A DNA stretch of 64,000 nt from Peptostreptococcus anaerobius VPI 4330 = DSM 2949 (GTDB lineage Bacteria; Bacillota; Clostridia; Peptostreptococcales; Peptostreptococcaceae). Made by a program: the position numbers and the translations under genes. The notes under the pieces are model-generated. The model had not been told where the DNA came from. It saw only the letters and a list, made by a program, of their open reading frames with translations, and made no database searches. The stretch is taken from positions 1 to 64,000 of the forward strand of contig NZ_KB906609.1 of NCBI RefSeq assembly GCF_000381525.1, read 5' to 3'. This document shows positions 53,556 through 62,383 of this stretch, piece after piece; within the stretch, counting starts at the first letter, position 1, and every line of letters begins with the position of its first letter.

Positions 53556-54251
53556 TTGGATAGAATATTAATAATAGATGATGAAGAACATATATTAGAA
53601 CTTCTAGACTTTAACCTTAGCCTGGAGGGATATGAAGTTATAACCACTATGTCAAGTCTTGACGGTCTAGATATAATCAAGCAAGACAAGCCCGACCTAG
53701 TTTTACTAGACTGGATGTTGCCCAAGATGAGTGGTATAGAGCTTTTGAATATTATTAGAAGCGATGAAGACTATGACGACATAGCAGTTATAATGTTGAC
53801 TGCCAAGAACATGGAAGAAGACAAATTAGAGGGGCTTACCATAGGGGCGGATGACTATGTGACCAAGCCCTTTAGTATCAAGGAGTTGTCTGCTAGGGTC
53901 AAGAATATCCTAAAGAGGTACAATAAGCAAGATTCTAACAACAAAACCAACAAGCTAGGTTCAAACAAGTTAAAAGCTGGAGATTTGATCTTGGAACTTG
54001 ATAGGCATGAGGTATATTTGAGAGACAGGTTGATAGACCTAACTGTCAAGGAATATGGTATACTCAAGCTACTACTTGAGAACAAGGGTAGGGTAATATC
54101 CAGAGAACATATTCTTGAAAAGATATGGGGCTATGACTATTTTGGAGAGACTAGAACTGTGGATGTCCATATTCGTTATCTTAGAAAAAAACTAGGAGAA
54201 GATGAAAATTTTATCGACACTATCCGTGGGCTTGGCTACAAAATAAAATAA
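53556..54251 (+). CDS. Response regulator, OmpR/PhoB type
   Basis: Receiver domain with acidic pocket IIDDEEH, phospho-acceptor D52 (LVLLDWMLPKMSG), Thr in MLTAK, Lys in YVTKPFSIKEL; then an OmpR winged helix (LTVKEYGILKLLLENKGRVI, RTVDVHIRYLRKKLG). 231 residues. TTG start at 53556 behind AGGAGG. With the kinase 61 bases on it forms a PhoP/PhoR- or WalRK-like pair. Set between pgeF and der, it may tune wall or phosphate genes. Confidence 0.94.
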   Translation: MDRILIIDDEEHILELLDFNLSLEGYEVITTMSSLDGLDIIKQDKPDLVLLDWMLPKMSGIELLNIIRSDEDYDDIAVIMLTAKNMEEDKLEGLTIGADDYVTKPFSIKELSARVKNILKRYNKQDSNNKTNKLGSNKLKAGDLILELDRHEVYLRDRLIDLTVKEYGILKLLLENKGRVISREHILEKIWGYDYFGETRTVDVHIRYLRKKLGEDENFIDTIRGLGYKIK

Positions 54252-54312
54252 GTTTTTATGGGGTAGTAAACTAGATTTATTATCCTATTTTTATTGAAGT
54301 GAAAGGGAAAAA

Positions 54313-55620
54313 ATGAAAACAACACTATACTTGATAGCTATCCTTTTAGTGGCTTCTTGGACTGCAATATTATTTATGTACAAGAATTTCATGGAGGTTA
54401 GGATGTTTACAAAGACCATGATGAAGTTTACAAATAGGGTTAGGAACAAGGATTTTAAGGCTAGGATGGATATACCAAAATCTAGGTACACCAATAGGCT
54501 GGCAAAGAACCTAAATAGGATGGCAAAGATGATAGATAGGTATTTCAATGAGGTTCAGAGTAAGAATGACCAGTTGGATGCTATCATCAAGTCTGTTACA
54601 AACGGAATACTTGTCGTGGACATAAACAAGAAGATATATCTTGCAAACAAAGAAGCAAAATTACTCTTAGGTTGTGATTCACAAGCTATTGTAGAGGGTG
54701 AATATGTAATCGACGTTATACGAGATGGGGGACTAAAGGACTTTTTGGTGTATAATATAGGTATAAACTACTCTATAACCAAGGAGTTAAAGGTTGAAGG
54801 AAACAGGATATATAGGGTCAAGATAGATCCAGTCAGAATGCAGGATATAGACAACCTGAGCATATCTACTGTTGTAAATATTGAAGATGTGACTGAGATG
54901 AGGAAGCTTGAAAATGTAAGACGAGACTTTGCAGCCAATGTGAGTCATGAATTAAAGACCCCTCTTACTTCCATACAGGGATTTGTTGAGACATTAAAGA
55001 GTAAGGATGAGGATATCAGCCCAGAGGTTAGAAAAAGATTTTTAGATATTATAGAGAATGAGTCTAGGAGGCTTACAATATTGATAAATGATATACTCTT
55101 GATATCGTCAATAGAGGGTCAAGTAGAGCTTACTAAAGAAGAGTTTTCTATTAGGGAAGTCAGTGAGTATGTCGGCGACCTATTAAATGAAAAGGCTGAG
55201 CGTTACTCAGTATCAGTTAATTTTGACTACTCAAATATAGACGACCTAATCTATACTCAAAAGGAGTACTTCAAGGACCTCTTGATAAACCTAGTGACCA
55301 ATGGAATCAAGTACAATCAAAAGGGCGGCAAGGTAGAAATAAAGTATAGGCAAGATGCTACAAGGCTTGTGCTTGAAATAGAGGACAATGGGATAGGTAT
55401 AGACAAGGATGACATAGATAGGATCTTTGAAAGGTTTTATAGGGTGTCTAGGTCTAGGTCTCAAAATATTGAGGGTACTGGGCTAGGACTGGCTATAGTC
55501 AAGCATATAGTCAGGTCATTGGATGCAAAGATTTTTGTAGAGTCTGAGCTGGGATTAGGCACCAAATTTACGATAGAGTTTGACCTTGTAAAAATAAGAA
55601 AAAGACAAGAGGAAGAATAA
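54313..55620 (+). CDS. Sensor histidine kinase, PhoR-like
   Basis: One N-terminal membrane helix (about 4-22) and no outside loop, HAMP-like helix (about 35-80), PAS domain (about 85-190: AIIKSVTNGILVVDINKKIY), HisKA with H212 in VSHELKTPLTSI, HATPase with N-box LVTNGIKYNQ, GIGIDKDDIDRIFERF, and GTGLGLAIVKHIV. 435 residues. With no extracellular sensor, input likely comes from the PAS domain, the membrane or a partner. Cognate to the regulator just upstream. Confidence 0.94.
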   Translation: MKTTLYLIAILLVASWTAILFMYKNFMEVRMFTKTMMKFTNRVRNKDFKARMDIPKSRYTNRLAKNLNRMAKMIDRYFNEVQSKNDQLDAIIKSVTNGILVVDINKKIYLANKEAKLLLGCDSQAIVEGEYVIDVIRDGGLKDFLVYNIGINYSITKELKVEGNRIYRVKIDPVRMQDIDNLSISTVVNIEDVTEMRKLENVRRDFAANVSHELKTPLTSIQGFVETLKSKDEDISPEVRKRFLDIIENESRRLTILINDILLISSIEGQVELTKEEFSIREVSEYVGDLLNEKAERYSVSVNFDYSNIDDLIYTQKEYFKDLLINLVTNGIKYNQKGGKVEIKYRQDATRLVLEIEDNGIGIDKDDIDRIFERFYRVSRSRSQNIEGTGLGLAIVKHIVRSLDAKIFVESELGLGTKFTIEFDLVKIRKRQEEE

Positions 55621-55736
55621 GTCAAGACAAAATTTTTGTTAAATATGGCTAATTTTAACATATTTGATTGAATATAATGTATAATAGTATATTGTGGTAA
55701 AGAGCGTATATTTATATAAGAAAAGGAAGTGAAAAT

Positions 55737-57056
55737 ATGGATAATAGACCGATAGTAGCAATAGTTGGTAGACCTAATGTTGGTAAGTCTACCTTATTCA
55801 ATAAATTGACAGGAACGAAGATATCGATAGTAGAGGACACTCCAGGTGTCACAAGAGATAGAATATTTGGTGAAGTAGAGTGGTTAAACAAGTACTTTAC
55901 AATAATAGACACTGGTGGTATAGAACCTGAATCCGATGATATAATCATATCTCAGATGAGAAACCAGGCTATGCTAGCAGTCGATATGGCCCATGTAATC
56001 CTATTTGTAGTAGATGGTAAGGGCGGTCTTACTGCTGCTGACAGGGAGGTTGCAGACATACTTAGAAAGACTAACAAGCCAGTATTACTAGTTGTCAACA
56101 AGATTGACTCTAAGAGCCAGTGGGACAATGTATATGACTTTTACGAGCTTGGACTTGATATGCCATTTGCTGTATCAGGAGCCAATGCAATAGGTCTTGG
56201 TGACTTACTAGATGAAATCGTAAAGAATTTTCCAGATGGTTTAAATACTGAATACGATGAAGATGTGATAAAGGTAGCCATAACTGGTAAGCCAAATGCA
56301 GGTAAATCTTCAATTTTAAATAATATCCTAGGTGAGGAGAGGGTAATAGTATCTCCAATAGCAGGAACTACAAGAGATGCCATAGACACATACTTTGAGC
56401 AGGGAGACAACAAGTTCCTCCTAATAGATACTGCAGGTATCAGGAGACGTTCAAAGGTATATGAAAATGTAGAGAGGTTCTCTGTAATCAGGTCTATGTC
56501 AGCTGTAGATAGGGCTGATGTAGTACTTATAGTAATAGATGCAACTGAGGGTGTTACTGAACAGGATACCAAGATAGCCGGTATTGCCCATGATGAAGGG
56601 AAGGCATGTATATTCGTAGTCAACAAGTGGGACCTAGTAGAAAAGGACAACAAGACTATGGGTAATTACAAGATGAGTATTAGGGAGAAGTTCCCATTCA
56701 TGTCCTATGCACCTATAGTATTTGTTTCAGCTGTAACTAACCAGAGAATAGCAAAAATACTAGAGACTGTTGTATATGTATCATCCGAGCAGAATAAGAG
56801 GGTATCTACATCAGTTCTTAACCAGGTAATAGCAGAGGCTGTTATGCTTAACCAGCCACCGTCTGACAAGGGTAGAAGGCTAAAGATATACTACGGTACT
56901 CAGACAGGAGTAAAACCGCCTACATTTACCCTATTTATAAATGACAAGGAGCTTACTCACTTCTCATACACAAGATATATTGAGAATAGGATGAGAGAAA
57001 ACTTTGGATATGAGGGTACTTCAATTAGAATTGATTATAAACAAAAAAGAAGATAG
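55737..57056 (+). CDS. der: Ribosome assembly GTPase Der (EngA)
   Basis: Double GTPase needed for 50S maturation. First G domain from VGRPNVGKSTLFNKLTG (about residue 9), VVNKIDS; second from TGKPNAGKSSILNNILGEE (about 185), DTAGIRRRSKV, VVNKWDL; C-terminal KH-like domain with TGVKPPTFTLFINDKEL. 439 residues, normal. AAGGAAG before ATG. plsY follows directly. Confidence 0.98.
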   Translation: MDNRPIVAIVGRPNVGKSTLFNKLTGTKISIVEDTPGVTRDRIFGEVEWLNKYFTIIDTGGIEPESDDIIISQMRNQAMLAVDMAHVILFVVDGKGGLTAADREVADILRKTNKPVLLVVNKIDSKSQWDNVYDFYELGLDMPFAVSGANAIGLGDLLDEIVKNFPDGLNTEYDEDVIKVAITGKPNAGKSSILNNILGEERVIVSPIAGTTRDAIDTYFEQGDNKFLLIDTAGIRRRSKVYENVERFSVIRSMSAVDRADVVLIVIDATEGVTEQDTKIAGIAHDEGKACIFVVNKWDLVEKDNKTMGNYKMSIREKFPFMSYAPIVFVSAVTNQRIAKILETVVYVSSEQNKRVSTSVLNQVIAEAVMLNQPPSDKGRRLKIYYGTQTGVKPPTFTLFINDKELTHFSYTRYIENRMRENFGYEGTSIRIDYKQKRR

Positions 57057-57071
57057 TTGGGGGAATTTACA

Positions 57072-57680
57072 ATGCTAGTATATATTTTAATTGTTATTTT
57101 GTCTTATTTGCTAGGTAATATATCAAGTTCATATATTATTAGCAAGTATGTATTTGACAGTGATATAAGAACCAAGGGATCAAAAAATCCAGGCACTACA
57201 AATGCTCTTAGGGTATTTGGTTTTAAGGCAGGGCTCCTGACTTTTTTGGGTGACTATTTCAAGGGGACTATAGCTGTATTAATTGCCTACTTTATTGCTG
57301 GCTACTTTAGGGTAGACATTGATTTATGTAGGTATTTGGCAGCTCTTAGTGTGGTGATAGGTCATTGTTGGCCAGTATTTCTAAAATTTAGAGGTGGTAA
57401 GGGTGTTGCTACTACTTATGGAGCTATGCTTGCTATCTCACCCCTATCAACACTGTTTGCGATGCTGTTTTTTATAATACTAGTTTCGATTACTAGGTAT
57501 GTATCAGTGGGCTCTATATTTGGAGTCCTATTATTTCCAATACTGATGTATATTAGGGCAGACCTATTGGGTGTATGGTTCTGTATACTATTCTTTATTT
57601 TGGTAATATATAGGCATAGGGAGAATATAAAAAGGCTGATTAGGGGAGAAGAAAATAAATTAAAACTCTCAAGAAAATAA
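57072..57680 (+). CDS. plsY: Acyl-phosphate glycerol-3-phosphate acyltransferase
   Basis: Membrane enzyme making lysophosphatidic acid from acyl-phosphate. Five hydrophobic segments; motif 1 SKNPGTTNALRVFG, glycerol-phosphate loop GHCWPVFLKFRGGKGVAT, RHRENIKRLIRGEENKL at the end. 202 residues. ATG at 57072, with GGGGG 9 bases ahead; the TTG at 57057 lies before that site. Same strand and spacing as der-plsY-gpsA in many Firmicutes. Confidence 0.96.
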   Translation: MLVYILIVILSYLLGNISSSYIISKYVFDSDIRTKGSKNPGTTNALRVFGFKAGLLTFLGDYFKGTIAVLIAYFIAGYFRVDIDLCRYLAALSVVIGHCWPVFLKFRGGKGVATTYGAMLAISPLSTLFAMLFFIILVSITRYVSVGSIFGVLLFPILMYIRADLLGVWFCILFFILVIYRHRENIKRLIRGEENKLKLSRK

Positions 57681-57705
57681 ATGATAGATTAGGAAAATAA
57701 TTTAG

Positions 57706-57749
57706 GGTTGTAGATATTTTTATATATTAAGAGATATTTACAACCTTTT
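57706..57749 (+). terminator. Possible terminator or attenuator between plsY and gpsA
   Basis: GGTTGTA (57706-57712) pairs with TACAACC (57739-57745), extended inside by ATAT pairs, followed by TTTT. Confidence 0.5.
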
Positions 57750-57789
57750 ACATTAGAGATAGGAAAAAGTCCTAGAAAAGGAGGTAATT

Positions 57790-58800
57790 ATGAGTAAAGT
57801 ATGTATATTAGGTGCAGGAAGTTGGGGTTGTGCCCTAGCCATGGTTCTGGATAGCAATGGTTACGAAACCCTTCTATGGGCTAGGAGAAAGGACCAGGCT
57901 GACGAAATAAATGATAGGCACACTAATTCTAAATATTTGCCTGAGGTCGTTTTATCTGAAACTATTAAAGCAAGTTCTGATATAGAAATAGCTATAAAGG
58001 ATTCAGAGATGATTGTTCTTGCCGTTCCATCACAAGAGGTGAGAAGGCTATGTATGTCTATAAAAGATATTGTAAATCCTGAACAGATTATTGTTAATGT
58101 AGCCAAGGGTATTGAGCATACAAGCGGTATGAGGATATCTCAAATAGTTGAAGAGACAATACCGGGGGCTAAGTACTGTATGCTTTCTGGTCCATCTCAT
58201 GCTGAAGAGGTTGCTAGAAATATACCTACAGCACTTGTAGCTGCATCTAAAGATATAAACATATCTCAAAAGGTTCAAGACTATTTTATGAATAAGTTTA
58301 TAAGAATATATACCAACTCAGACCTAATAGGGGTTGAGCTTGCAGGAGCATCAAAGAATATCATAGCTTTTGGGGCTGGTATCCTTGATGGTCTTGATTT
58401 TGGTGACAATTCAAAGGCTGCCATGATGACTAGGGGCCTTACTGAAATATCTAGGTTCGGAGTTAGTCTTGGAGCGGACTTATCAACTTTTTCTGGTCTA
58501 TCTGGTATAGGAGACCTTATAGTTACCTGTACATCTATGCACTCTAGAAATAGGAGGGCTGGTATCTTGATAGGTCAAGGCTATAGTCTTGAAGAGACTC
58601 AGGAAAAAATCCAGATGGTGGTAGAAGGTATAGTTGCTACTGAAGCCATCTACAAAAAAGCCAAGGAATTGGACATAGAGATGCCGATCACAGAATGCAT
58701 ATATAAGGTCATAAAGGGTGAAATCGACCCTAAAAGTGGTGTTACTGACCTGATGACTAGGTCAAAGAAGCACGAAAACGAAACAATTTTTAAATTATAA
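57790..58800 (+). CDS. gpsA: Glycerol-3-phosphate dehydrogenase (NAD(P)+)
   Basis: Reduces dihydroxyacetone phosphate to sn-glycerol 3-phosphate, the substrate of PlsY next door. Rossmann ILGAGSWGCALAMVL, VNVAKGIEHTSG, LSGPSHAEEVAR, ELAGASKNIIAFGAGILDGL with the catalytic Lys, SRNRRAG near the C-terminus. 336 residues. AAAGGAGG before the ATG. Makes a functional pair with plsY in phospholipid synthesis. Confidence 0.97.
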   Translation: MSKVCILGAGSWGCALAMVLDSNGYETLLWARRKDQADEINDRHTNSKYLPEVVLSETIKASSDIEIAIKDSEMIVLAVPSQEVRRLCMSIKDIVNPEQIIVNVAKGIEHTSGMRISQIVEETIPGAKYCMLSGPSHAEEVARNIPTALVAASKDINISQKVQDYFMNKFIRIYTNSDLIGVELAGASKNIIAFGAGILDGLDFGDNSKAAMMTRGLTEISRFGVSLGADLSTFSGLSGIGDLIVTCTSMHSRNRRAGILIGQGYSLEETQEKIQMVVEGIVATEAIYKKAKELDIEMPITECIYKVIKGEIDPKSGVTDLMTRSKKHENETIFKL

Positions 58801-58840
58801 TAACAAATTTCAATTTAAACGGTACAAGACCTAGACTTTT

Positions 58841-58849
58841 TGATATAAT
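58841..58849 (+). promoter_or_regulatory. Extended -10 promoter of the yggS-divIVA run
   Basis: TGATATAAT at 58841-58849 (extended -10), 56 bases before the start; -35 region weak. Confidence 0.5.
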
Positions 58850-58904
58850 ATACTATATGTAATATTTTGCTCATTTTCATATGAGACTAAAGGAGGGTGG
58901 ACTG

Positions 58905-59606
58905 ATGGATAGTTTAAAAGACAATTTAGAAAGAGTAAGAGCCTCTATTAATCAAGTTGCGCTCTCATCTAATAGGGATCCAAAATCCATATTACTGCTA
59001 GGTGTAACTAAGACAGTTGATGTTGATGTAGTTGAATCTGCTATAGAATTGGGTGTCGAAGAAGTTGGGGAGAACAAACCCCAGGAACTAGCGAGAAAAT
59101 ACGATATTATCAAGGATAGGGTGAAGTGGCATCAAATAGGGTCACTCCAGACCAACAAGGTTAAATATATCATTGACAAGGTTGAACTTATACATTCTCT
59201 TGATAGGGTAAGGTTGGCTGATGAGATAAATCTCAGGGCTGACAAGATAGATAGGGATATAAAATGTCTTGTACAGGTCAATATGTCAGGCGAGGAATCA
59301 AAGCATGGCCTAAGACCTAGTGATGTTGAAGACTTTGTAAGGTACTGCTCCAGCAATTGTCCAAGGATTAGGATAGTTGGTATGATGACAATGGCAGCAG
59401 CTGATGCGGATGAAAAAGGTGTCAGAGCTTGTTTTAGGGGGCTAAGAGACCTATCTCAAAGCATAGATCGTTTAGGATTGGATAATGTGAAGATGAAAGA
59501 GTTATCAATGGGAATGAGTGGTGACTACAAGATTGCGATTGAAGAAGGTTCTACAATAGTAAGAGTGGGAACTAGCATATTTGGTAAAAGAGATTACAGC
59601 AAGTAA
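58905..59606 (+). CDS. PLP homeostasis protein YggS/YlmE
   Basis: Single-domain alanine-racemase-like barrel that binds pyridoxal phosphate and buffers B6. PLP Lys36 in LLGVTKTVDVD, GENKPQELARKY, WHQIGSLQTNKVKYI, MGMSGDYKIAIEEGSTIVRV. 233 residues from ATG at 58905, which AAGGAGGG precedes; the ATG at 58881 lies before that site. First gene of the ylm block: yggS, sepF, yggT, ylmH, divIVA. Confidence 0.96.
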   Translation: MDSLKDNLERVRASINQVALSSNRDPKSILLLGVTKTVDVDVVESAIELGVEEVGENKPQELARKYDIIKDRVKWHQIGSLQTNKVKYIIDKVELIHSLDRVRLADEINLRADKIDRDIKCLVQVNMSGEESKHGLRPSDVEDFVRYCSSNCPRIRIVGMMTMAAADADEKGVRACFRGLRDLSQSIDRLGLDNVKMKELSMGMSGDYKIAIEEGSTIVRVGTSIFGKRDYSK

Positions 59607-59685
59607 ATATAAACTTTAAATTTAAGAAGAAAATAAAAATAAGAATCTAAATAAAATGTTGAATAGATGTTACAGGAGGTATATT

Positions 59686-60186
59686 ATGGCAGGCTTAAAG
59701 GATAGAATGGGGAAGTTGAGAAACTGGATGGTAATAGACGAGGATAATTCAGAAGAAGAATACGATGCATATGAAGAGTATGAAGATGGATATGATGAAT
59801 ATGATGAATCTGAAGAAGAATTCGAAGATGGCAGTGAACAGGACTTTCCTTATAGTACAGGTATAGGAGCAAACAGGGTACCTGAATACAGCCATAACCA
59901 GATGAAGGTAGTTATTGTTGAACCTAAGGTATACGATGATGCTGCACTTATAGCAGACCACCTAAAGCTTAGAAAGACAGTAATAGTTAATTTAGAAAGT
60001 ATGACTCAGCAGTCAATTAAAAAGTCTATTTTTGACTTTATGAATGGGGCTGTGTATGTGCTTGACGGAAGTATACAGAGAGTATCAAAGTCTATATTTA
60101 TACTAGCGCCAAAGAATGTAGATGTTGATGCTAGCATAAAGAAAGAATTAGAGAGCAAGGCAATTTTCCCTTGGCAGAATAAGTAG
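59686..60186 (+). CDS. sepF: Cell division protein SepF
   Basis: Links FtsZ to the membrane and shapes the septum. N-terminal amphipathic membrane helix (AGLKDRMGKLRNWM), then a very acidic Asp/Glu/Tyr linker (about 18-50), then the SepF core (about 75-160: VVIVEPKVYDDAALIADHLK, FDFMNGAVYVLDGSIQRVS). 166 residues from ATG at 59686, with AGGAGG five bases ahead. With no ftsA near ftsZ, SepF may be the main FtsZ tether (inference). Confidence 0.95.
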   Translation: MAGLKDRMGKLRNWMVIDEDNSEEEYDAYEEYEDGYDEYDESEEEFEDGSEQDFPYSTGIGANRVPEYSHNQMKVVIVEPKVYDDAALIADHLKLRKTVIVNLESMTQQSIKKSIFDFMNGAVYVLDGSIQRVSKSIFILAPKNVDVDASIKKELESKAIFPWQNK

Positions 60187-60195
60187 GAGTAAGAT

Positions 60196-60453
60196 ATGGA
60201 AACAATTAAGATAGCTTTAGTTTACCTTATGGAGTTCATTTCTTGGGCTATTATCATCAAGGCTTTACTCTCTTGGTTTCCGGGTTCGATAGGATACAAG
60301 TTGTATGGATTTTTAGAAGATATAACATCTCCAGTTGAAGAACCTATTAGGAGGGTTATTTCTAGGTTTAATACAGGAACTATTGATTTTACACCATTAG
60401 TTGCTATATTGTTACTTGGATTTATAAAAAGAATGATATATATGTTCTTGTAG
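60196..60453 (+). CDS. YggT-family membrane protein (YlmG)
   Basis: 85 residues with two hydrophobic segments: about 8-25 and 65-84. The conserved SWFPGS motif of the family sits between them (ALLSWFPGSIGYKLYGFLED, EEPIRRVISRF). Function poorly known; linked to division or nucleoid organisation. GGAGTAAG before the ATG. Tight between sepF and ylmH. Confidence 0.92.
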   Translation: METIKIALVYLMEFISWAIIIKALLSWFPGSIGYKLYGFLEDITSPVEEPIRRVISRFNTGTIDFTPLVAILLLGFIKRMIYMFL

Positions 60454-60461
60454 GTGCTAAT

Positions 60462-61244
60462 ATGGACAAGCTAAAGCTTACAAATCATATAAAGGATGAA
60501 GAACTAAAGGTAAAAATGTATAGAGTAATCGACTCATGTAATAGCGTTTTGAAGTCGCATTCAATAAGGACAACAGAGTTTTTAAATCCATATGAAGTTA
60601 AAAACGCTGTTGCTATATTGAATACTGAGCCGGACTTGAAGTACAAGTTAGAAGGTGGTTATGATGGGGCTATAAGGTCTGTGATGCTGATATCCCAATA
60701 CTATTGTGACTTGAGTGAAGAATCAAGTATCAGGTGTTTTCAGGTTAGCGGCAACTTCAAATTCAAGTCTGTGTCTCATAGGGATTACCTAGGGTCAATT
60801 TTGGGGCTAGGAATCAAAAGAGAAAAGTTGGGAGACATCCTAGTACATGAAGATTATTGCCAGATAATAGTTAGTTCCGATATGGGGGACTATGTTCTAT
60901 ATAATCTTGAGAGGGTTGCTAGGAATAGGGTCACTGTAAAAGAGATAGGGATTAGTGATATTATTCCTGTAGAAGATGAATTCGATATAAAGAATATCAG
61001 TGTGGCATCATTAAGGCTTGATGGTATTATTGCAGGAGTATTTAACTTATCTAGGCAGGATGCATCTAAGTTTATAGGTGCTGAGTATGTAAGTGTCGAT
61101 TATGAAAAAATAGACAATCCATCTAAACAAGTCGAAGAAAAATCGGTTATTTCCGTCAGAAAATGTGGAAAGTTTATCTTGGACGAGATTGGTGGTGTCA
61201 GCAAAAAAGGTAAAACCAGGCTAAAGATAAAGATATTTAAATAA
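60462..61244 (+). CDS. ylmH: S4-domain RNA-binding protein YlmH
   Basis: 260 residues; in Firmicutes YlmH helps rescue stalled ribosomes via peptidyl-tRNA on 50S subunits. N-terminal helical part, central VSHRDYLGSILGLGIKREKL GD-type core (about 108-125), and a C-terminal S4 domain (about 180-255: LDGIIAGVFNLSRQDASKFI, ISVRKCGKFILDEIGG, KGKTRLKIKI). Nine bases after yggT. AGGTGC before the ATG is weak. Confidence 0.94.
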   Translation: MDKLKLTNHIKDEELKVKMYRVIDSCNSVLKSHSIRTTEFLNPYEVKNAVAILNTEPDLKYKLEGGYDGAIRSVMLISQYYCDLSEESSIRCFQVSGNFKFKSVSHRDYLGSILGLGIKREKLGDILVHEDYCQIIVSSDMGDYVLYNLERVARNRVTVKEIGISDIIPVEDEFDIKNISVASLRLDGIIAGVFNLSRQDASKFIGAEYVSVDYEKIDNPSKQVEEKSVISVRKCGKFILDEIGGVSKKGKTRLKIKIFK

Positions 61245-61257
61245 TTCTATACAGTGT

Positions 61258-61298
61258 ATAGATAAGAAGACATAAATGGATCTATGTGTCTATCTTAT
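61258..61298 (+). terminator. Imperfect hairpin between ylmH and divIVA
   Basis: GATAAGAAGACATA pairs with TATGTGTCTATCTTA with small bulges. No T-run. It could be a weak terminator or RNA-processing site. Confidence 0.35.
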
Positions 61299-61331
61299 GT
61301 GTATATTTTATAAAGATAGGGAGTGGGACTA

Positions 61332-61979
61332 ATGATTACACCAGAAATAATAGAATCAAAAGAATTTAAAAAGGGATTTAGGGGCTATAATGAAGCTGAA
61401 GTTGATATATTTTTAGATGAGCTCAGAGATGATTTTGAAGCGACTCTAAAAGAAAATGAAGCTTTAAAGGAAAAGCTATCTATGTATAAGGACCAGGTTG
61501 GTAAGTATTCAAGCATTGAGGAAACTCTAAAAGAGACTCTTATAACAGCCCAGTCAGCTGCAGAAGATACTACAAATGCCGCTAACAAAAAAGCTAGAGT
61601 GATAGTTCAGGAAGCTGAATTACAGTCTAAGCAGATGATAGACAAGGCCAACAACAAGGTTGTAGAGATAAGAAATGAATACGAATCACTAGTAAAGGAA
61701 TTTAAGGTATTCAGAAACAAGTTCAAATCACTTTTAGAAGATGAAATGAAGAATGTTGATGATATATTTAATGATGTTGAAACAGATAGAGAAAACTTTA
61801 ATCAGGTAAATTCTCCAGTTGCATATGAAAATTCAGGCACAATGAGAATGTCTGTTTTAGAGGATGTACAGGAAGAAGAAGACAAGACTATATCTATGGC
61901 AGCAATAGATGAAGAGATAGTCACAGCAGAAGACCTAAAAGAAACAGGATCACCTGAAGATATATTTAATATAAAGTAA
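61332..61979 (+). CDS. divIVA: Cell pole/septum protein DivIVA
   Basis: Curvature-sensing coiled-coil scaffold. N-terminal membrane-binding unit ITPEIIESKEFKKGFRGYNE with EVDIFLDELRDDFEA, a coiled coil about 30-140, then an acidic variable tail with EEEDKTISMAAIDEEI. 215 residues from ATG at 61332; AGGGAG lies 9 bases upstream, so the GTG at 61323 is less likely. Last of the ylm block. The 404-base gap after it holds the promoter and T-box of ileS. Confidence 0.95.
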   Translation: MITPEIIESKEFKKGFRGYNEAEVDIFLDELRDDFEATLKENEALKEKLSMYKDQVGKYSSIEETLKETLITAQSAAEDTTNAANKKARVIVQEAELQSKQMIDKANNKVVEIRNEYESLVKEFKVFRNKFKSLLEDEMKNVDDIFNDVETDRENFNQVNSPVAYENSGTMRMSVLEDVQEEEDKTISMAAIDEEIVTAEDLKETGSPEDIFNIK

Positions 61980-62017
61980 TTTTCTGAAAATTTATTTTAT
62001 TTTCTGCAAAAAAAGTA

Positions 62018-62046
62018 TTGACCTTTTTTATGAAGTGCAATATAAT
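62018..62046 (+). promoter_or_regulatory. Promoter of ileS
   Basis: TTGACC (62018-62023), 17-base spacer, TATAAT (62041-62046), directly before the T-box leader. Confidence 0.75.
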
Positions 62047-62059
62047 GATTAACATAGTA

Positions 62060-62312
62060 ATTGAAGAACATAATGCATTGATGAAGACAGTAGGACTAGA
62101 ATAGTTTTTAGCGAGTCGGGTATGGTGGGAGCCGATAAATGATGTCTAGTTTGAAAATCACTTCTGAGCAGAAGGCTGAAAATGGAGTATATCCATTACT
62201 AGGTCGACCGTCTAGTCACGATATAGACTAATTGAGAGTCCAGGATTTTCCTGGGAACTTGGGTGGTAACGCGATTTTCTCGTCCCTTGCATATGCATAG
62301 GACGAGTTTTTT
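62060..62312 (+). ncRNA. T-box riboswitch, isoleucine-specific
   Basis: Stem I features GCGAG (62111-62115) and GGTGGGAGCC (62125-62134), and a specifier loop GAAAATCAC with ATC (Ile) at 62157-62159. Stems II/III follow, then the T-box TTGGGTGGTAACGCG ending at 62273 that pairs with the uncharged tRNA acceptor end. The terminator is CTCGTCC (62279-62285) with GGACGAG (62300-62306) and TTTTTT. Uncharged tRNA-Ile would open ileS transcription. Confidence 0.93.
62279..62312 (+). terminator. T-box-controlled terminator before ileS
   Basis: CTCGTCC/GGACGAG stem with a TGCATATGCA-type upper part, followed by six T. It competes with the antiterminator that includes the T-box sequence. Confidence 0.9.
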
Positions 62313-62383
62313 ATTTGCAATTATACTATTACTCGTTACACCAAAAAAGAAATTAAGAGTATTAAAATATAAGGAGGAAGACT

